Assembly (NCBI RefSeq): GCF_029852145.1
Contig: NC_079975.1
Location: forward strand, 7,130,001 to 7,194,000
Reading direction: 5' to 3'
DNA from: Microplitis mediator
Taxonomy: Eukaryota > Arthropoda > Insecta > Hymenoptera > Braconidae
DNA length: 64,000 nt
Translations under genes and position numbers: made by a program
In this document: positions 12,701 to 22,678 of the stretch, piece by piece
Numbering within the stretch: position 1 is the first letter of the stretch
Layout: each line of letters starts with the position of its first letter
The notes under the pieces: model-generated
Database searches by the model: none
Told to the model about the DNA's origin: nothing
The model's input: the letters and a program-made list of their open reading frames with translations, nothing else

Positions 12701-15700
12701 ACAAGGAATTACTTTTAGTATCTCGATATTCAAGTCACAAGCTAATGATTTATATTTATCGATAGTCACGTATTGTTTTTCTCCTAAATTACCTTTGATG
12801 AGTAACACATTTGTTAACTCATCAATTTCATCGATATTATTTATATTTATATTTAAATTTGATTGCAATGAAATCATTTCACTTGAATTTACCCCCGTAA
12901 TTTCATCAAATTTCATGTCAATAGAATTATTATTATCATTAAGTTCATTAACTATTGGGCTACTTGATGATTTATGACTTAAAATATATTTTTCAACAAG
13001 ATAATTAAATAAGTCATTATGATTTACTCCGGAATAATCTCTAGTTGGTAAAGATATGAACTGTTTTATAGAAGGTCCGATATGTTGATAGAAAATTATT
13101 TTATTCAAATATTCTTTACTGTTGTTTGTATTATTTTTATTGTTTGAATTATTTGTTGATTGTTTCATTGGTATCAAGATTTCGAAAGCTTCTTTTCTAT
13201 TGGCAGCGTTGACTCCATTAAGAGGATATGGAATAATTAACTGTAAATTACTTAGACTATTGAAAGTATTTAATTTGGGCGATGGATCGTTAATTAGTTC
13301 CGCGGTATTCGGTCGACTGTTGGTTCCAGTTTTGTTATTTGAATCGATGATTACAATTTTATTGTTTGAAACTTGGTTGTTTATTGATTCACTGTCGTTA
13401 CAAGTCCAGTTGTCACCTGGTAGTACACACAGGAGTAGATGTGGTTGAAAAACCTTTAATTTAAAAAATTGTAATGAATTTGAATTCAAAATTATATTTT
13501 TTGGTGCTTATTCATATTTCGGGATTCGCGGGGTAAGAAATAAATTTTTTTTTTTTAAGGTTTCGTGGATGCGGTTTTAATTATTAAGAATAGGGAAAAA
13601 TATATTAGAGCAAAGAAAATTTTATTGAGACATTTTATTTTATTTAAAAATAATCAGCTTTGAAAAATTAATTTTTTACTCAATAGAAAAAAGAATCGGA
13701 TGCTTGAAAAATAATTGGATCTCTACGTATAAATTTTTTTTTATTTTCACACACGAAAAAAAATGAACTATATAAATTGAGAATGACAAGTAATATAATG
13801 ATAAAGTGATAAGTAAATACCATCATTTTCAATAGTAATTTTTTTATTTATGATTAAAACGTGAATAATTATAGAATAAGTATGAAAATTTATTGTTTAT
13901 GCAAGAAAAATTAATATTTGAACTTTAAAAATCGTAACTGATACTTAGAAAATAGACGAGACGTAGTATAAAATTTGCTATTTGAATGTTAAAACTCCCC
14001 ATATTGACAACCGGGTCCCGGGTTATAATATCAAATAGTAATTTTTAAAGTTTATTTTTTTCCGTGCATATATGACAATATATGACTCTGTAACTATTTA
14101 TCCGCGGGTATCATCAGTTGATACCCCGAATATGTATATTATTTGAATATGAAAATTGATTTGATTACAAAGATATAATTATTAATAAAAAAAAAAAAAA
14201 AGAATGATAACAGCACATGGTGTTCCCAAGCGGTCACCCATCCAAGTACTGACCATGCTCAATGCTGCTTAACTTCAGTGATCGGACGAGAACTGGTGCC
14301 TGATCAGCATGATATGGCCGTTATCGAAATTCGATGTTTTCAATAACGTATTTAGCCAACATTTGAATACAAAAATGAACCATAATATTTCTTTGCTATT
14401 TTTAATAAATAGCAAAATAAATTTAAAATTTTTTATTTAAACTATAAAATTATTTTTATGCATATAAGGTAAAAGTCCCTATACCCACTCACTTTTAATT
14501 GGAGTGAGATTAAATCACTCAATATAAATTAACAAATAAAATGAAAAACCATATTTTTTTTTTTATAGTTATTTTTTGAAGTTTCGAGTATTAGAATAAA
14601 ATTTATAGGGTATAGGGGCTTTTACCTTATGTATGTTTACAAACTTTTGAATAAGAGTATTCTAAAATTTACTAAAAAATTCAAACCAATTTTCACTGTT
14701 GCAAATTTCCCTTAAAATTCAAAGCAAATTTAATATGATTCTGAAGTTGAATGGCAATTAAAATTTTCGGATTTTTTTTACATATCAATTCCAAAAAATA
14801 AAAAAAAAATAAAAATATGCACATTTAAAAAATTAAAAATTCTACAGGTGCCATTTTAAAAAATTTTTTTTTTTTATAATTTATCGTTTAAAAAAAAAAT
14901 TGAAAAATTATTAGACAGCTAACTTCAGTATCGTAATTTATTAAGAATTTCAAATTATTTAAATTCAAATTTTTACGATTCAAAATTTTCGAGTTATTCA
15001 ATAACTATTTTAGAAAGTGAACTTCAAATAAACTTTTATTAGCACAATATAAATTTCTCCTATACTCTGGGTCCAGTTCGTAACTTGACACGATAAAATT
15101 TCTCCCCAAATTTTAGCACAAAAAAATCATAAAATACTTTAGTCCTTCAGACCGTAAATTTAATAATCCTACGTTTCTAAAATTCAAATTTAAAAATAAA
15201 AAAAATAAATATAACTCACAAGACCATCAGTACATTTTGCCGGTGCCCAAACATATCCACCGTTAGGTAAATTTATACAGTCATAGAATTTACTACAACT
15301 ATTATCATGCGGTTTTCTTAATTGTGGGCATTTTGAACCCTCTGTTACCACAATAGTAAATAAAAATAATAATATTTTCATTGAAATATTAAGTACACTA
15401 GTCATTGTTAGTAATTATTACCGCAATATTACTGTACTGAGTGTCTCCAGATACTGATGATGATGATGATGACCATGGACGTCTTCATCGCGTCTGTGAA
15501 AAAAAGTTTCTCCATGTAAATTAACACCTACCATTAAACCGTTAGGTTTCTCGTGTTTCGTGACAATTTATACTTTTAATCTCACGACAGTTAATTGATG
15601 CTAATTCATTTGTGACCTCATTTAATAGTAGGCCAATATATATTATAAAATAATATAAATATATAACAAAAATAAATTTATAATTATTTTATTACAGCAT

Positions 15701-18700
15701 GGGGATGGAATTCCGGGCAAAGTAGTCCAACTTCAACAAAAGATTTTAAAAAGTTCGTCGTAATTCGTGTTGCTGGTGATGAAAAAAATGAAGCGGGTCT
15801 TAGTAAGTTTTTTAAATTTAAATAAAAAAAAAAAAAATGATAATAAAGAGCTTGTTAATTTTATTGTTTAATTAATGATTTTTTTTTTTAATTAGCTCGG
15901 TCTCTTGGCAATATAAATATTAATGGCAAAAGACTTGTCTCGGACTCAGGACATTTACATAAAAAGGTTTGTTTGTCTGGCGAAGTTAGAATTCCTCATG
16001 CAAGAGTTAAAACAAGTAATGGAGATACTGTTACTGAAGAAAAAAAAGTTGAAAAAATAGACTCGAAACTTTGTTCAAAGTACCCGGAGTTATTTGAACC
16101 TCACACTTTCGCGCCAAAAGATTTGTTGGCTTTATTAAAAAATCTTGAGCAAGAAATAAATATATGTGAGACGAGTTTGAAAGACGAAAATGATAAGAGA
16201 AATAAATATAAAGTAAGTTTTTATTTTATTTATTTACTGTAAAAAAAAAAAACAGTGCACGGAGAGAAGTGAATGGTATATTTTCCAATGTTACATAGTA
16301 ATTATTACCACGTAGCATGGTAACGCAAGTTTTTTAGCCGTATTATTTATTTGACATACCCAGTAAACACATTGACGTAAATTTGACGTCAGAGTGACTT
16401 TACACTGTATCATCATTCACGTAAGATATAAGTCACGAATGAGTCAGGTGTGACTCATTATTTCACACTTTTTTTACGTAAGATTATGATGTAAAACTAA
16501 TGACGTATACATGACGTAAATGTGATGTCTGTGTGACATTCTATGACGTCAATATGACATATGGGTGATGTAAAAATTATCAATTTGGATAAAATATTTT
16601 TGAAAAAAAAAAATGAAATGCCGAATTTTTGATTTGATTATTACCGCGCGAACGCATTGTGAATTCAGAAACAAGATTAGATAACATTAAATGATGAAGA
16701 AATGGTCCATATTACGGGAGTTCAAATCGCATGCTTAATTGATGTATTTAGAGTGAAATGCCGGAAAAGACAGAGTTCATAAGTTTTCGTGAAGGATTTT
16801 TACAAAATTCTAAAAAACTTCATGAACTTATATGAAAATTTATAGAAACAATATTTGTCGGCCTCGATGATAATTGTTTAAAATTGTTTTAAGTTTCATA
16901 AAATTTTTTAATTTTTTGTTGTGATGTGAAATTTAAAAAATCTTATATAAAATTTTGCGAAACATTAAATAATTCCACAAAATCGTATGAAATTTAATCG
17001 ATTGAAAAATTGTGATACTAAACTTTAGAATCATAAAATCAAAAGAGCTCAAACTGTCGTTACATTTTCTTTGTCATCATAAATGATATTTTCGATATAT
17101 CATTTAAAAAAATAAAATTAATTTTTTTATGCTCACGCTAATGTTGTAATCTAAAACGTCTGAATAATCTATTATTGAGTTTATCGATTACTTTGGCCTC
17201 AAAAATGTTCGACGTTTAATTGTTATTTTTACACATTTACACATTTTTGAAAATTCATTCCATGATTGTTTTCTTTTAATAAATATATGATAAAAAACTA
17301 TGACTCGGAAATTACATCAGCATTGCGTAAAATACTGACTTGTCACTGATGTAAAGATATGATTTAAGAGTGACATCCATATTACGTATAACCGTGACTT
17401 TGCTACTGACATAAATGTATGATTTTTAAATTACGTCATTATGATATACGATAATGACTTAATTACGTAATAATGTGATGTAGATTTTATGTCCAACGTA
17501 CGTAATACATAAGTCATAACTCTGACGTCATACAAGAGTCATGCTTACATCAATATGATGTCACAAGCTTCAAATCATATTAAAGTCATGTAGAACGTCA
17601 GATTGACATCAAATTTACTTCAGATGCCGTGACATTTCTATGACCTACGTATGACGTCAAAATAAGTTCATGTGTTCACTGGGATAGTAGTTTGTCCAAT
17701 TTTGAATGGTAACGCTAGCCATGCTAGCATGGTAATCATTCCTATGCTAGCATGGGAATCATTCATATGCTACATTGGAATTATTACAATTTCGATGAAG
17801 CTGCTTCCAATTCAAGGTAGTAAGATTAATATTAAAATAAGGTTTTATAATTAAAAAATTAGGTTATTTAATTAATAATAAATAAATTTTTAACTGATTT
17901 AAAAAATTTTTAAATAAAACAATAAATATTAACATCAACATATTTTAACATGGGTTAGTTTTATTAGAAAAATATTATCTATATTATTAAGAGAATAAAG
18001 AAAATTTTGTTCCCGCCATATCTATATGATAGAATTAGTTAATGTTATTGAAATTGGTATCATTATATAGGTCTTGACTTGGTTTTGTGCCTTTTCATAC
18101 TTTAAACTCTTTTTAATTGCCAAGTATTGAGATAAATAGATTTATCTATATCATTCGAATTACATTTAAATTACGCGGGAAAAAAGACGATCGTATTTAT
18201 TTTCTTTAAATAAATTAATACTTTAATTATTCTGTCACTAAATATGACTGAATGTCACTGAATTTATAGCTATATTATTTATATCGCGTTACTTATTCCA
18301 AAATGACAGATTTTTCTACTCCCTTTTGGTTTTAGGAAGCTTCTCAAAGCCAAAAAAGTGTACATAGAAAAAAAAGGATTCATTGACACAAAAAATCTTT
18401 ACTCGCCTAAAGAAAATTTTTACTTACCCCAATAAATTTTTTGCATTGTGAATTGAAAACAAAAATTCATTTAGAACTAGAAAAAATGACTTGGTGCGAG
18501 GAATTATTTCTTAACTAAAAAAATCTTTTCTCGCTCCAAGACAATTTTTGTATTTGATTGATAATGCATAAAATTTTTTGGTGCAAATTAAATTTTTTTG
18601 TGGCAAGAAATTTTTTTTTCTGCGTATTCTATAAATTTATTAATGATATTTGGGCAGTCACGTAGTGATTAAATTATTATCTGCGTAATTATTACCATTC

Positions 18701-21700
18701 TCTTCTCTCCGTATGCTAAAATGAACCCTCGCTGGTGTAGGGGTGTTCTTACTGATGTTAAAATGGTGTACTTAAGGAGTAAATTAACTCCGATCGGAGT
18801 GTGAGGGTGTGAGTACAATTGTTTAAGATTTACAGTACAGAAAAAAAATTTTGGCATCGGTTATCCCTGCGGGCCAGCCTCAAAACTTCCCGCTCTCAAA
18901 TTGAGCACCGAAATTTTTTTTTTACAGTGAAATTGTTAATTAATAATTGGACTAATTACGTACAAGACATCTTTGTTGCAGTTCTATGAAATTTACATCT
19001 TTTTGAAGTGGCCCAGTTTCTGATCTCTTAATAATTCCGGAGGTTTTTCCTACGATTTTTATTATAAACATTAAACTTGACATCTGTTTGTACCGCAGAA
19101 CAGTCAATCCGATTATTTGTTAATTTATAAAAGTCGATTAAATCTGTAATTTTACGTCCCTGAGATATTCATGATCTCCATGTCGACCCTCACTTCTGCA
19201 TTTATTGACATCACAGTAACGTTAATTTAATTGTTTCCATAAAATTACATTTGTAAAATTAAAAAAAAAATACTGAAAAGGTTACGAAAACCGGGCTACG
19301 GTCAATTACTGGGTCGTTTACCCTGTGATTAGTATGGGAAGAATTGTTGAGATGAAAAAATTTTTGAATGTTAATTTTGTAGGCTGCTGCAGAGATGTGT
19401 ACTCTTTATATAGATTTAATAAATAACTACTACGTTTGTGTTGATGTTCTTGTAGATTGATGATTGCAGACGAACGCATAATTACGATGAGTTTATATGC
19501 ACATTCTTATCGATGTTAGCCCAACAAGGAAAGCTTGCGGAATTGGTTCAACAACATCTTACATTAAAGAAACATACATCTGTTACTGTTAATCGAGTAC
19601 ACAGGTAATTTATTTATTTCAACTGTAAATTTATTAAGATCACGTTGCGGTAAAAAAATTATTTTTATAAACTAGCAAATTATTGGAAAATCCAAAAGGT
19701 CACACCTCAATTGCTCATGATAATTATTATTATTTTATTCATTTTTTATTTTTAGTTTAATTTTTTTGCCGCCTTAAATTTGAAAATCGGTTCATTAGTT
19801 CAAGGATATAACTAACAATTTCATTTTTCTCGGCTAACGCGTATTGTAATTCCTCATATTCCAAAACTCATACCGCCTCTTTGGCTTTGTATTGTTTGAT
19901 GATCGCTGTATAAATTATTGCAATCGGTTCATTAGTTTAAATAATGTCATCAAAAATTTATAAAAATCACTGCTTCTAACATTTGTTTCTGGATGTTTCA
20001 TATACTAACTCGCTGATTTTATTCAAAGCACGTGACTCTTCATCTTGGCCATTTCTATTAATTTCTGTCCAAAAACATTGGATTTATCAATCAAAATCGT
20101 AAGGAAAATTTTAAAAACGGATCTTTATTGATTATTTTCAATTTCTCGAATTCTTGGAGATTAAAATGAAACGTCACTTTTTTTTCCTTGAGCTCGAAAA
20201 CACCAGGAAAGTTTGGGACTGACCCGCAGAGTCAACGTTTTTCAGATTTTTTTGAATATTCCGCCATTTTTTAGATATCGCTTTTTATTTTTTTTAATCC
20301 TGCTGTCACTAGTGCTGCCACCAGTAGTTGGTGGAGGAAAAGAAAAATAAAAATGGCAGCTAAATTTTTAATGAATTACCGGTTTTCAGTTTTTTTATTA
20401 ATTACAATTAAAAAAAAAGAATTTAGATAGTAATTTTCCGGTAATGCGCGTTTTCATCCCCCGAAAAAATATCTCCGGACATACTATCCCCGACAAAATA
20501 TCTTTCAATATAATTTTCACAATTTTCCTGAAAAACTAGCACTCTAAATAGGTAGTTATTGCACGCCTCATAACGCGAAGCGTTTGAGGTAGTGCTCTAC
20601 TCTCAACACGTCAAGGTCAAGCAATTTTCTGGCCTTAAAATGACTCTATTACGTTCATATTTCATCGATAAGATTATATGAGTACACGTATATCAACAAA
20701 AAACTTGAGAAAACTTATTTTACGTTTTTTAAAAAACATTTGTTTTGCTACTTTGAAGAAAAAACGAGTTTGAAATAAATTTTACTTGTACGTCCGGATG
20801 TCTGTATGTATTAACTTTTTTCGGATGTAGTCCGAATAACTGCCGAAAAAATTATCGTATCGAGAGCGGTTTTTTTTTTTATTTTGTTCAGAATTTCCTC
20901 AAGATAAACCCTTTCGATATTCACTATCGTTTCTATCGTTTTTTAAATATTAAATTAAAAGTGATGACTGATAGCATTTTTGTATACAAAATTCCGTGTA
21001 CGTTTTTTTCCACTGGTGCTGCCTCTGACGGATGGTTTTGCAAACCTCATATATATAAATATATTCTGTCATGGACCTTTTACCGATGCTGCATCCAGAC
21101 GCCTTTTTTTGCACAACTCTTTTTTACTTTCTTTCTATTTTTTTGACGTCAAATGTTGACATAAACAGTAGCGTGATAGTAGCAAAAACATTTTTTTTTG
21201 TTTTACTCTACAATTTAGGAATACAAGTTATTTTGACTTTAAAATTAAATAAGCGTTATGAGGCGTGCCCTTTTGGATTTTCCAAACTTATTTTTTATTT
21301 ATAAATTCCCACAATTTAACTGAAAAACAAGCACCCAAATTAATTGTGAATAGTACAAATAATCATATCGTTGATTTTTCTAAATTTTCGTGTTTATTCT
21401 AGTGCTTATGATGGTATGGGTTATTTTGTCAGAAGAAATTATGCTGATAGGATATTTTGTCGGGGATATTATGTCCGGAGGTATTTTGTCAGGGGATGAA
21501 AATGCGCGGAATTTAATTTTCCATAGGGTTCATGCGGCAAAACATACAAAGCTATTAAAAAAAAATTAGGCCAATGTATTATATTTTTCGAGAGTTATCG
21601 TGGCTCCGAAGACTCGTACAGGACAATGGCAGCATTATTGTCTTCAGTTAAAATCATTTATTTTAAACCAATAGAATAATTAATTGACTTAATACCGGGT

Positions 21701-22544
21701 CGAATTCATTCCTTAATAAATTTTCTTTGTACTAGTAAAAATTTAACCCACTTTAGTGTAATCCAAATAGTGTAGAGATGATTTAATGTGAGTTATATAG
21801 CCGAAAAAATAATTTCGTAATTACGATTAAGGCACAGCGCGCGTGCGCTTGATTTCCTCATCTCTTCGTTTTGAATAAAAAAAAAATATTAAAAATTTTG
21901 TTTAATTTAAACATCATACGATATCAAAAATAATTTTTTACGCCTTATTTTATTAACACAAAAAAGTGTTTTAATTAATCATTAAGCAGTGTTGATATTT
22001 ATCTATAAGACGATAGCGAATCTAATTACGAATAATGATGCAAGAAATATAATAATTTTGAAATCGGATAATAACAAAATTTTTACACCGGCGCGCGTGT
22101 AAAAAAATTAACTTGTTTAATCAAAACACTTTAACGATAACTACTATTCTATTTACTTTTACCTGCGCGGTTTAGTAGCCTGTAAAATTTATAATTTTTA
22201 TAAAATTCAGACTTAAAATTTTTTTTTTTTAATTTTTTAACTAAATAAAAAAAAATTTGAATAATTGTAAATATTGTCAACTTTTATCTGCGCAAGTCAT
22301 TGCTTGCTTGTAAAATTATTTATGTTGCAAATTTTAGTTTAAAATTTTTTAAAATTGTTTGCACTAAAAATATCGATCAAAATTATGTTTTATCTAAAAA
22401 TTATCGTAGAGTTTACTTAGTTTGGTAATAATAAATTGATTAATTAAGTAAATTTTTTCTTTCAGATCCTCTAAAAAAACAGATGCGAGACCAAACACTT
22501 CACGCAGACGACGTGGCCGTACTAAATGCAAAAAACGTAAATAA
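3708..22544 (+). CDS. calypso: Calypso, BAP1-type ubiquitin C-terminal hydrolase
   Basis: The seven exons are 3708-3765, 4537-4751, 7091-8057, 15698-15802, 15896-16212, 19456-19604 and 22466-22544. All introns are GT-AG and the phases join without a stop, giving 629 residues. Calypso/BAP1 is the catalytic subunit of the Polycomb PR-DUB complex; with ASX it removes monoubiquitin from histone H2A in the nucleus. The UCH domain covers about residues 8-240. The catalytic Cys97 is in PNSCATHALLSVLLNC, His176 in EAFHFVSYVP and Asp191 in RLFELDGLK; their spacing matches BAP1. The C-terminal ULD-type helix (DDCRRTHNYDEFICTFLSML) comes from exon 6. The protein ends in a basic nucleic-acid-binding tail, RRRRGRTKCKKRK. 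A low-complexity His/Asn linker (about residues 273-298) separates the two halves. Intron 3 (7.6 kb) holds a whole antisense gene and two 5S genes. An additional small exon in intron 3 cannot be excluded. Confidence 0.96.
3891..4080. mobile_element. family A element in calypso intron 1
   Basis: It starts ACTGAAGTTAGCTGGCATCC and has the typical core (GCACTTGTAG then a T-rich stretch with GTGCATTTTT). It ends AATTTTTAATTGTTTG. It abuts the family B element that follows. Confidence 0.7.
4084..4289. mobile_element. family B element in calypso intron 1
   Basis: The ends are inverted copies: CGAGTGTGAATGCAACAGAC on the left, and TGATGTCTATTACATTC followed by ACACTCA on the right. The interior is AT-rich with TTATAAATAAATAGAGTAAA mirrored by TTTACTCTATTTATTTATAA. 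Other copies are at 4795-4961, 62345-62540 and 63459-63633. Confidence 0.75.
4320..4430. repeat. partial family A/B-like element
   Basis: AGTTAGCAGACATTTGAAAT opens it and TTACTCTATTTATTAATAAT with a terminal TTTACACTCAT closes it. It is a short hybrid or truncated copy just before calypso exon 2. Confidence 0.5.
4795..4961. mobile_element. family B element in calypso intron 2
   Basis: Left end TGTGTGAATGCAGCTGACAC and right end TGACGTCTGTTACATCCACA match the family B termini. It starts about 45 bp after calypso exon 2. Confidence 0.65.
5191..6911. mobile_element. inverted-repeat element (GGTAAAAGCCCC ends) carrying a nested foldback
   Basis: It opens with GGTAAAAGCCCCTATACCCG and closes with the inverted copy CGGGTATAGGGGCTTTTACC. 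A short, complete relative with the same ends is at 14466-14628, so this copy has been enlarged, chiefly by the 1 kb palindrome at 5395-6421. It lies in calypso intron 2. No transposase frame is present. Confidence 0.8.
5395..6421. mobile_element. near-perfect 1 kb palindrome (foldback element)
   Basis: Two arms of about 490 bp are exact inverted copies wherever I compared them. Paired positions sum to 11816 throughout; for example GAGTTATAGT at 5861-5870 pairs with ACTATAACTC at 5946-5955. The ends are TA|GGGTGCTTCG and CGAAGCACCC|TA, suggesting a TA target duplication like that of Tc1/mariner-type elements. The unpaired centre is only about 20-30 nt near 5908. It is nested in the 5191-6911 element and would be transcribed in calypso intron 2. 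Confidence 0.9.
6912..7090. other. end of calypso intron 2
   Basis: AT-rich sequence with a poly-A tract ends at the acceptor ATTACAG|GTT before calypso exon 3. Nothing else is visible. Confidence 0.5.
8199..8788. repeat. tandem array of three family A elements
   Basis: Three units of about 195 bp share their ends: the TTCATGATCTTGAA junctions near 8390 and 8588 serve as the right end of one unit and the left end of the next. Each has AATTAAAAATTTTTGAATTT-like left arms, a TGCACATGTAG core and a TTATTAGACGTCGGGTAAC right end. Confidence 0.75.
8789..9353. other. calypso intron 3 spacer
   Basis: AT-rich, with a small less-biased patch at 9080-9110 (GTGACGTCCAGCGAAGCGGG). No gene signal. Confidence 0.4.
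9354..9750. repeat. duplicated block carrying 5S copy 1 (pair of about 26001-26370)
   Basis: The stretch from TAATTACTGGAGACTAATGA up to the 5S gene, the gene itself and about 75 bp beyond it are nearly identical to 26001-26370. Both sides of the 5S gene are shared, which indicates duplication of a gene unit rather than insertion of a 5S-derived SINE. Confidence 0.8.
9529..9648 (-). rRNA. 5S rRNA gene, copy 1
   Basis: The 120 nt minus-strand sequence contains standard 5S segments such as GTTCTCGTCCGATCAC, AGTACTTGGATGGGTGACCG and CTTGGGAACACC. The 5' end GATAAC pairs with the 3' end GTTATC to close helix I. A T-run terminator follows directly (minus strand, 9511-9522). It is identical to the copies at 14206 and 26174. 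It lies antisense in calypso intron 3. A motif at 9664-9683, 16-35 bp upstream of the gene, is kept in all three copies. Confidence 0.93.
9757..10814. mobile_element. inverted-repeat element filled with GACAAAATATCC words
   Basis: The left end AAGGTAAAGTACCCAGTAC is mirrored near 10790-10814 (GGGTACTGGGTCTCTTATC). Further in, GTACCCAATCACTCCATATA matches an inverted copy near 10755-10800 imperfectly. Both arms carry repeated GACAAAATATCCG-type words (9838-9930 and 10595-10700). A perfect-arm hairpin at 10307-10444 is nested inside. It belongs to the same word family as 20447-21508 and 26376-26880. Confidence 0.75.
10307..10444. repeat. nested hairpin
   Basis: ACTCTCTAAACATGAATAAA on the left is answered by CATGTTTAGAGAGT on the right. 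The stem continues through AAGTGAATATTCA and around CCGAACCACTTTTTGAAATT-AGTGGTTCGG at the tip. It looks like a small foldback element. Confidence 0.75.
10815..11093. other. calypso intron 3 spacer
   Basis: AT-rich, with no feature I could identify. Confidence 0.4.
11094..11949. mobile_element. inverted-repeat element filled with AACGTTTTAAACG words
   Basis: Left end CATCCCAAGTCGAAATATTA matches the right end TAATATTTTGACTCGGGATG in inverted orientation. Next to both ends are several TTGAACGTTTTAAACGTAAA-like words. The interior (11230-11820) is ordinary AT-rich DNA with a small palindrome (GTTCGAAATATTATTTCGAA) at 11670. No protein frame. It lies in calypso intron 3. Confidence 0.8.
12218..15405 (-). 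CDS. secreted chitin-binding (CBM14/peritrophin-A) protein nested in calypso intron 3
   Basis: Exon 1 is 15220-15405 and exon 2 is 12218-13453, joined in phase 0 (CTT|GTGAGT donor, AAAG|GTT acceptor), giving 473 residues. A signal peptide is visible (MKILLFLFTIVVTEGS). The first CBM14 domain spans the splice junction, with Cys 26, 37, 43, 58, 71 and 80. A long Asn/Ser-rich linker follows (about residues 80-300). The second CBM14 domain runs from Cys313 to Cys366 and contains CMKYYTC. An acidic run (DAEDEDEDKGEGE) follows. The last Cys-rich unit, residues 418-471, is degenerate because the cysteine expected before YYLC is missing. Family members bind chitin in cuticle, trachea or gut lining. 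The exact ortholog was not recognised. The gene is entirely antisense within calypso intron 3, so transcription of the two may interfere. Confidence 0.85.
14206..14325 (-). rRNA. 5S rRNA gene, copy 2
   Basis: This 120 nt sequence is identical to copies 1 and 3, with the same GATAAC/GTTATC closing helix and a poly-T terminator (minus strand) just beyond its 3' end at 14187-14201. It lies in the intron of the nested chitin-binding gene, on the same strand. Apart from the upstream motif at 14341-14360 and adjoining 50 bp, its flanks diverge from those of copies 1 and 3. Confidence 0.93.
14466..14628. mobile_element. 163 bp MITE with AAGGTAAAAG ends
   Basis: AAGGTAAAAGTCCCTATACC at the left is mirrored by GGTATAGGGGCTTTTACCTT at the right. 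Its interior (GAAAAACCATATTTTT, TTTTTGAAGTTTCGAGTATT) matches the flanks of the larger element at 5191-6911. It is the compact form of that family. Confidence 0.85.
14735..14934. mobile_element. family A element
   Basis: Left end ATGATTCTGAAGTTGAATGG, core TGCACATTTAAAAAATTAAA and right end TTAGACAGCTAACTTCAGTA are typical of the family. It lies in the intron of the nested chitin-binding gene. Confidence 0.75.
16250..17830. repeat. older GCTAGC-word element split by the CCCAGT element
   Basis: On the right (17695-17790) the word CATGCTAGCATGG/GAATCATT recurs several times, with TGGTAACGCTAGCC. On the left (16262-16345) matching pieces occur (TTACCACGTAGCATGGTAAC, TTCCAATGTTACATAG). The element at 16359-17683 lies between them, so a younger insertion probably split an older one. 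Confidence 0.45.
16359..17683. mobile_element. inverted-repeat element with TGACGTCA words
   Basis: The ends are CCCAGTAAACACATTGACG and the inverted ATGTGTTCACTGGG. ATA on both sides may be a 3 bp target duplication. Subterminal zones 16370-16570 and 17320-17660 are crowded with variants of TGACGTCA, TTACGTAA and TGTGACAT, while the centre 16580-17290 has few. No protein frame. It lies in calypso intron 5. Confidence 0.8.
17978..18668. mobile_element. repeat copy 1, putative non-autonomous Helitron
   Basis: This copy matches 25235-25957 over about 690 bp with few differences. It starts A|TCTATATTATTAAGAG and contains TTGTTCCCGCCATATCTATA. Near the 3' side is the small hairpin CAGTCACGTAGTG. 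The Helitron call rests on the TC start and on the CTAA end seen in the second copy. Inside (about 18351-18630) sits a related AAGAAATTTTTTCTTG-word foldback. Confidence 0.5.
18669..19455. other. calypso intron 5, right part
   Basis: Mixed-composition DNA. Positions 18720-18900 are less AT-rich (ACTCCGATCGGAGT palindrome at 18788-18801) and read like a degraded mobile element. No exon signals other than the acceptor before 19456. Confidence 0.4.
19605..20446. other. calypso intron 6, left part
   Basis: Stretches such as 19780-19940 and 20020-20240 are less AT-biased and read like old mobile-element DNA. No intact frame was found. Confidence 0.4.
20447..21508. mobile_element. inverted-repeat element filled with GACAAAATATC words, copy 2
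   Basis: The arms are CGCGTTTTCATCCCC at the left and GGGGATGAAAATGCGCG at the right. Both continue into CTCCGGACATACTATCCCCG and its inverted form. Inner inverted segments (ACGCCTCATAACG near 20563 and CGTTATGAGGCGTG near 21253) indicate a second, nested inverted pair. It lies in calypso intron 6. The short frames inside are not genes. Confidence 0.8.
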
Positions 22545-22678
22545 AAAAAAATCAAGTTGAAATTTTCTCTGAAAGTTTTACGCAGGTCGTGAACGTAACA
22601 CCTATGACGATAATCAAACCTCAATGTGAGATATGAACTATGATTTTTTCTTCACACATCTTTTTATTTATAATTATG

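Noticed and set aside
22394..22624. 76-codon minus frame
   Set aside because: It is the antisense of calypso exon 7 and adjoining intron.
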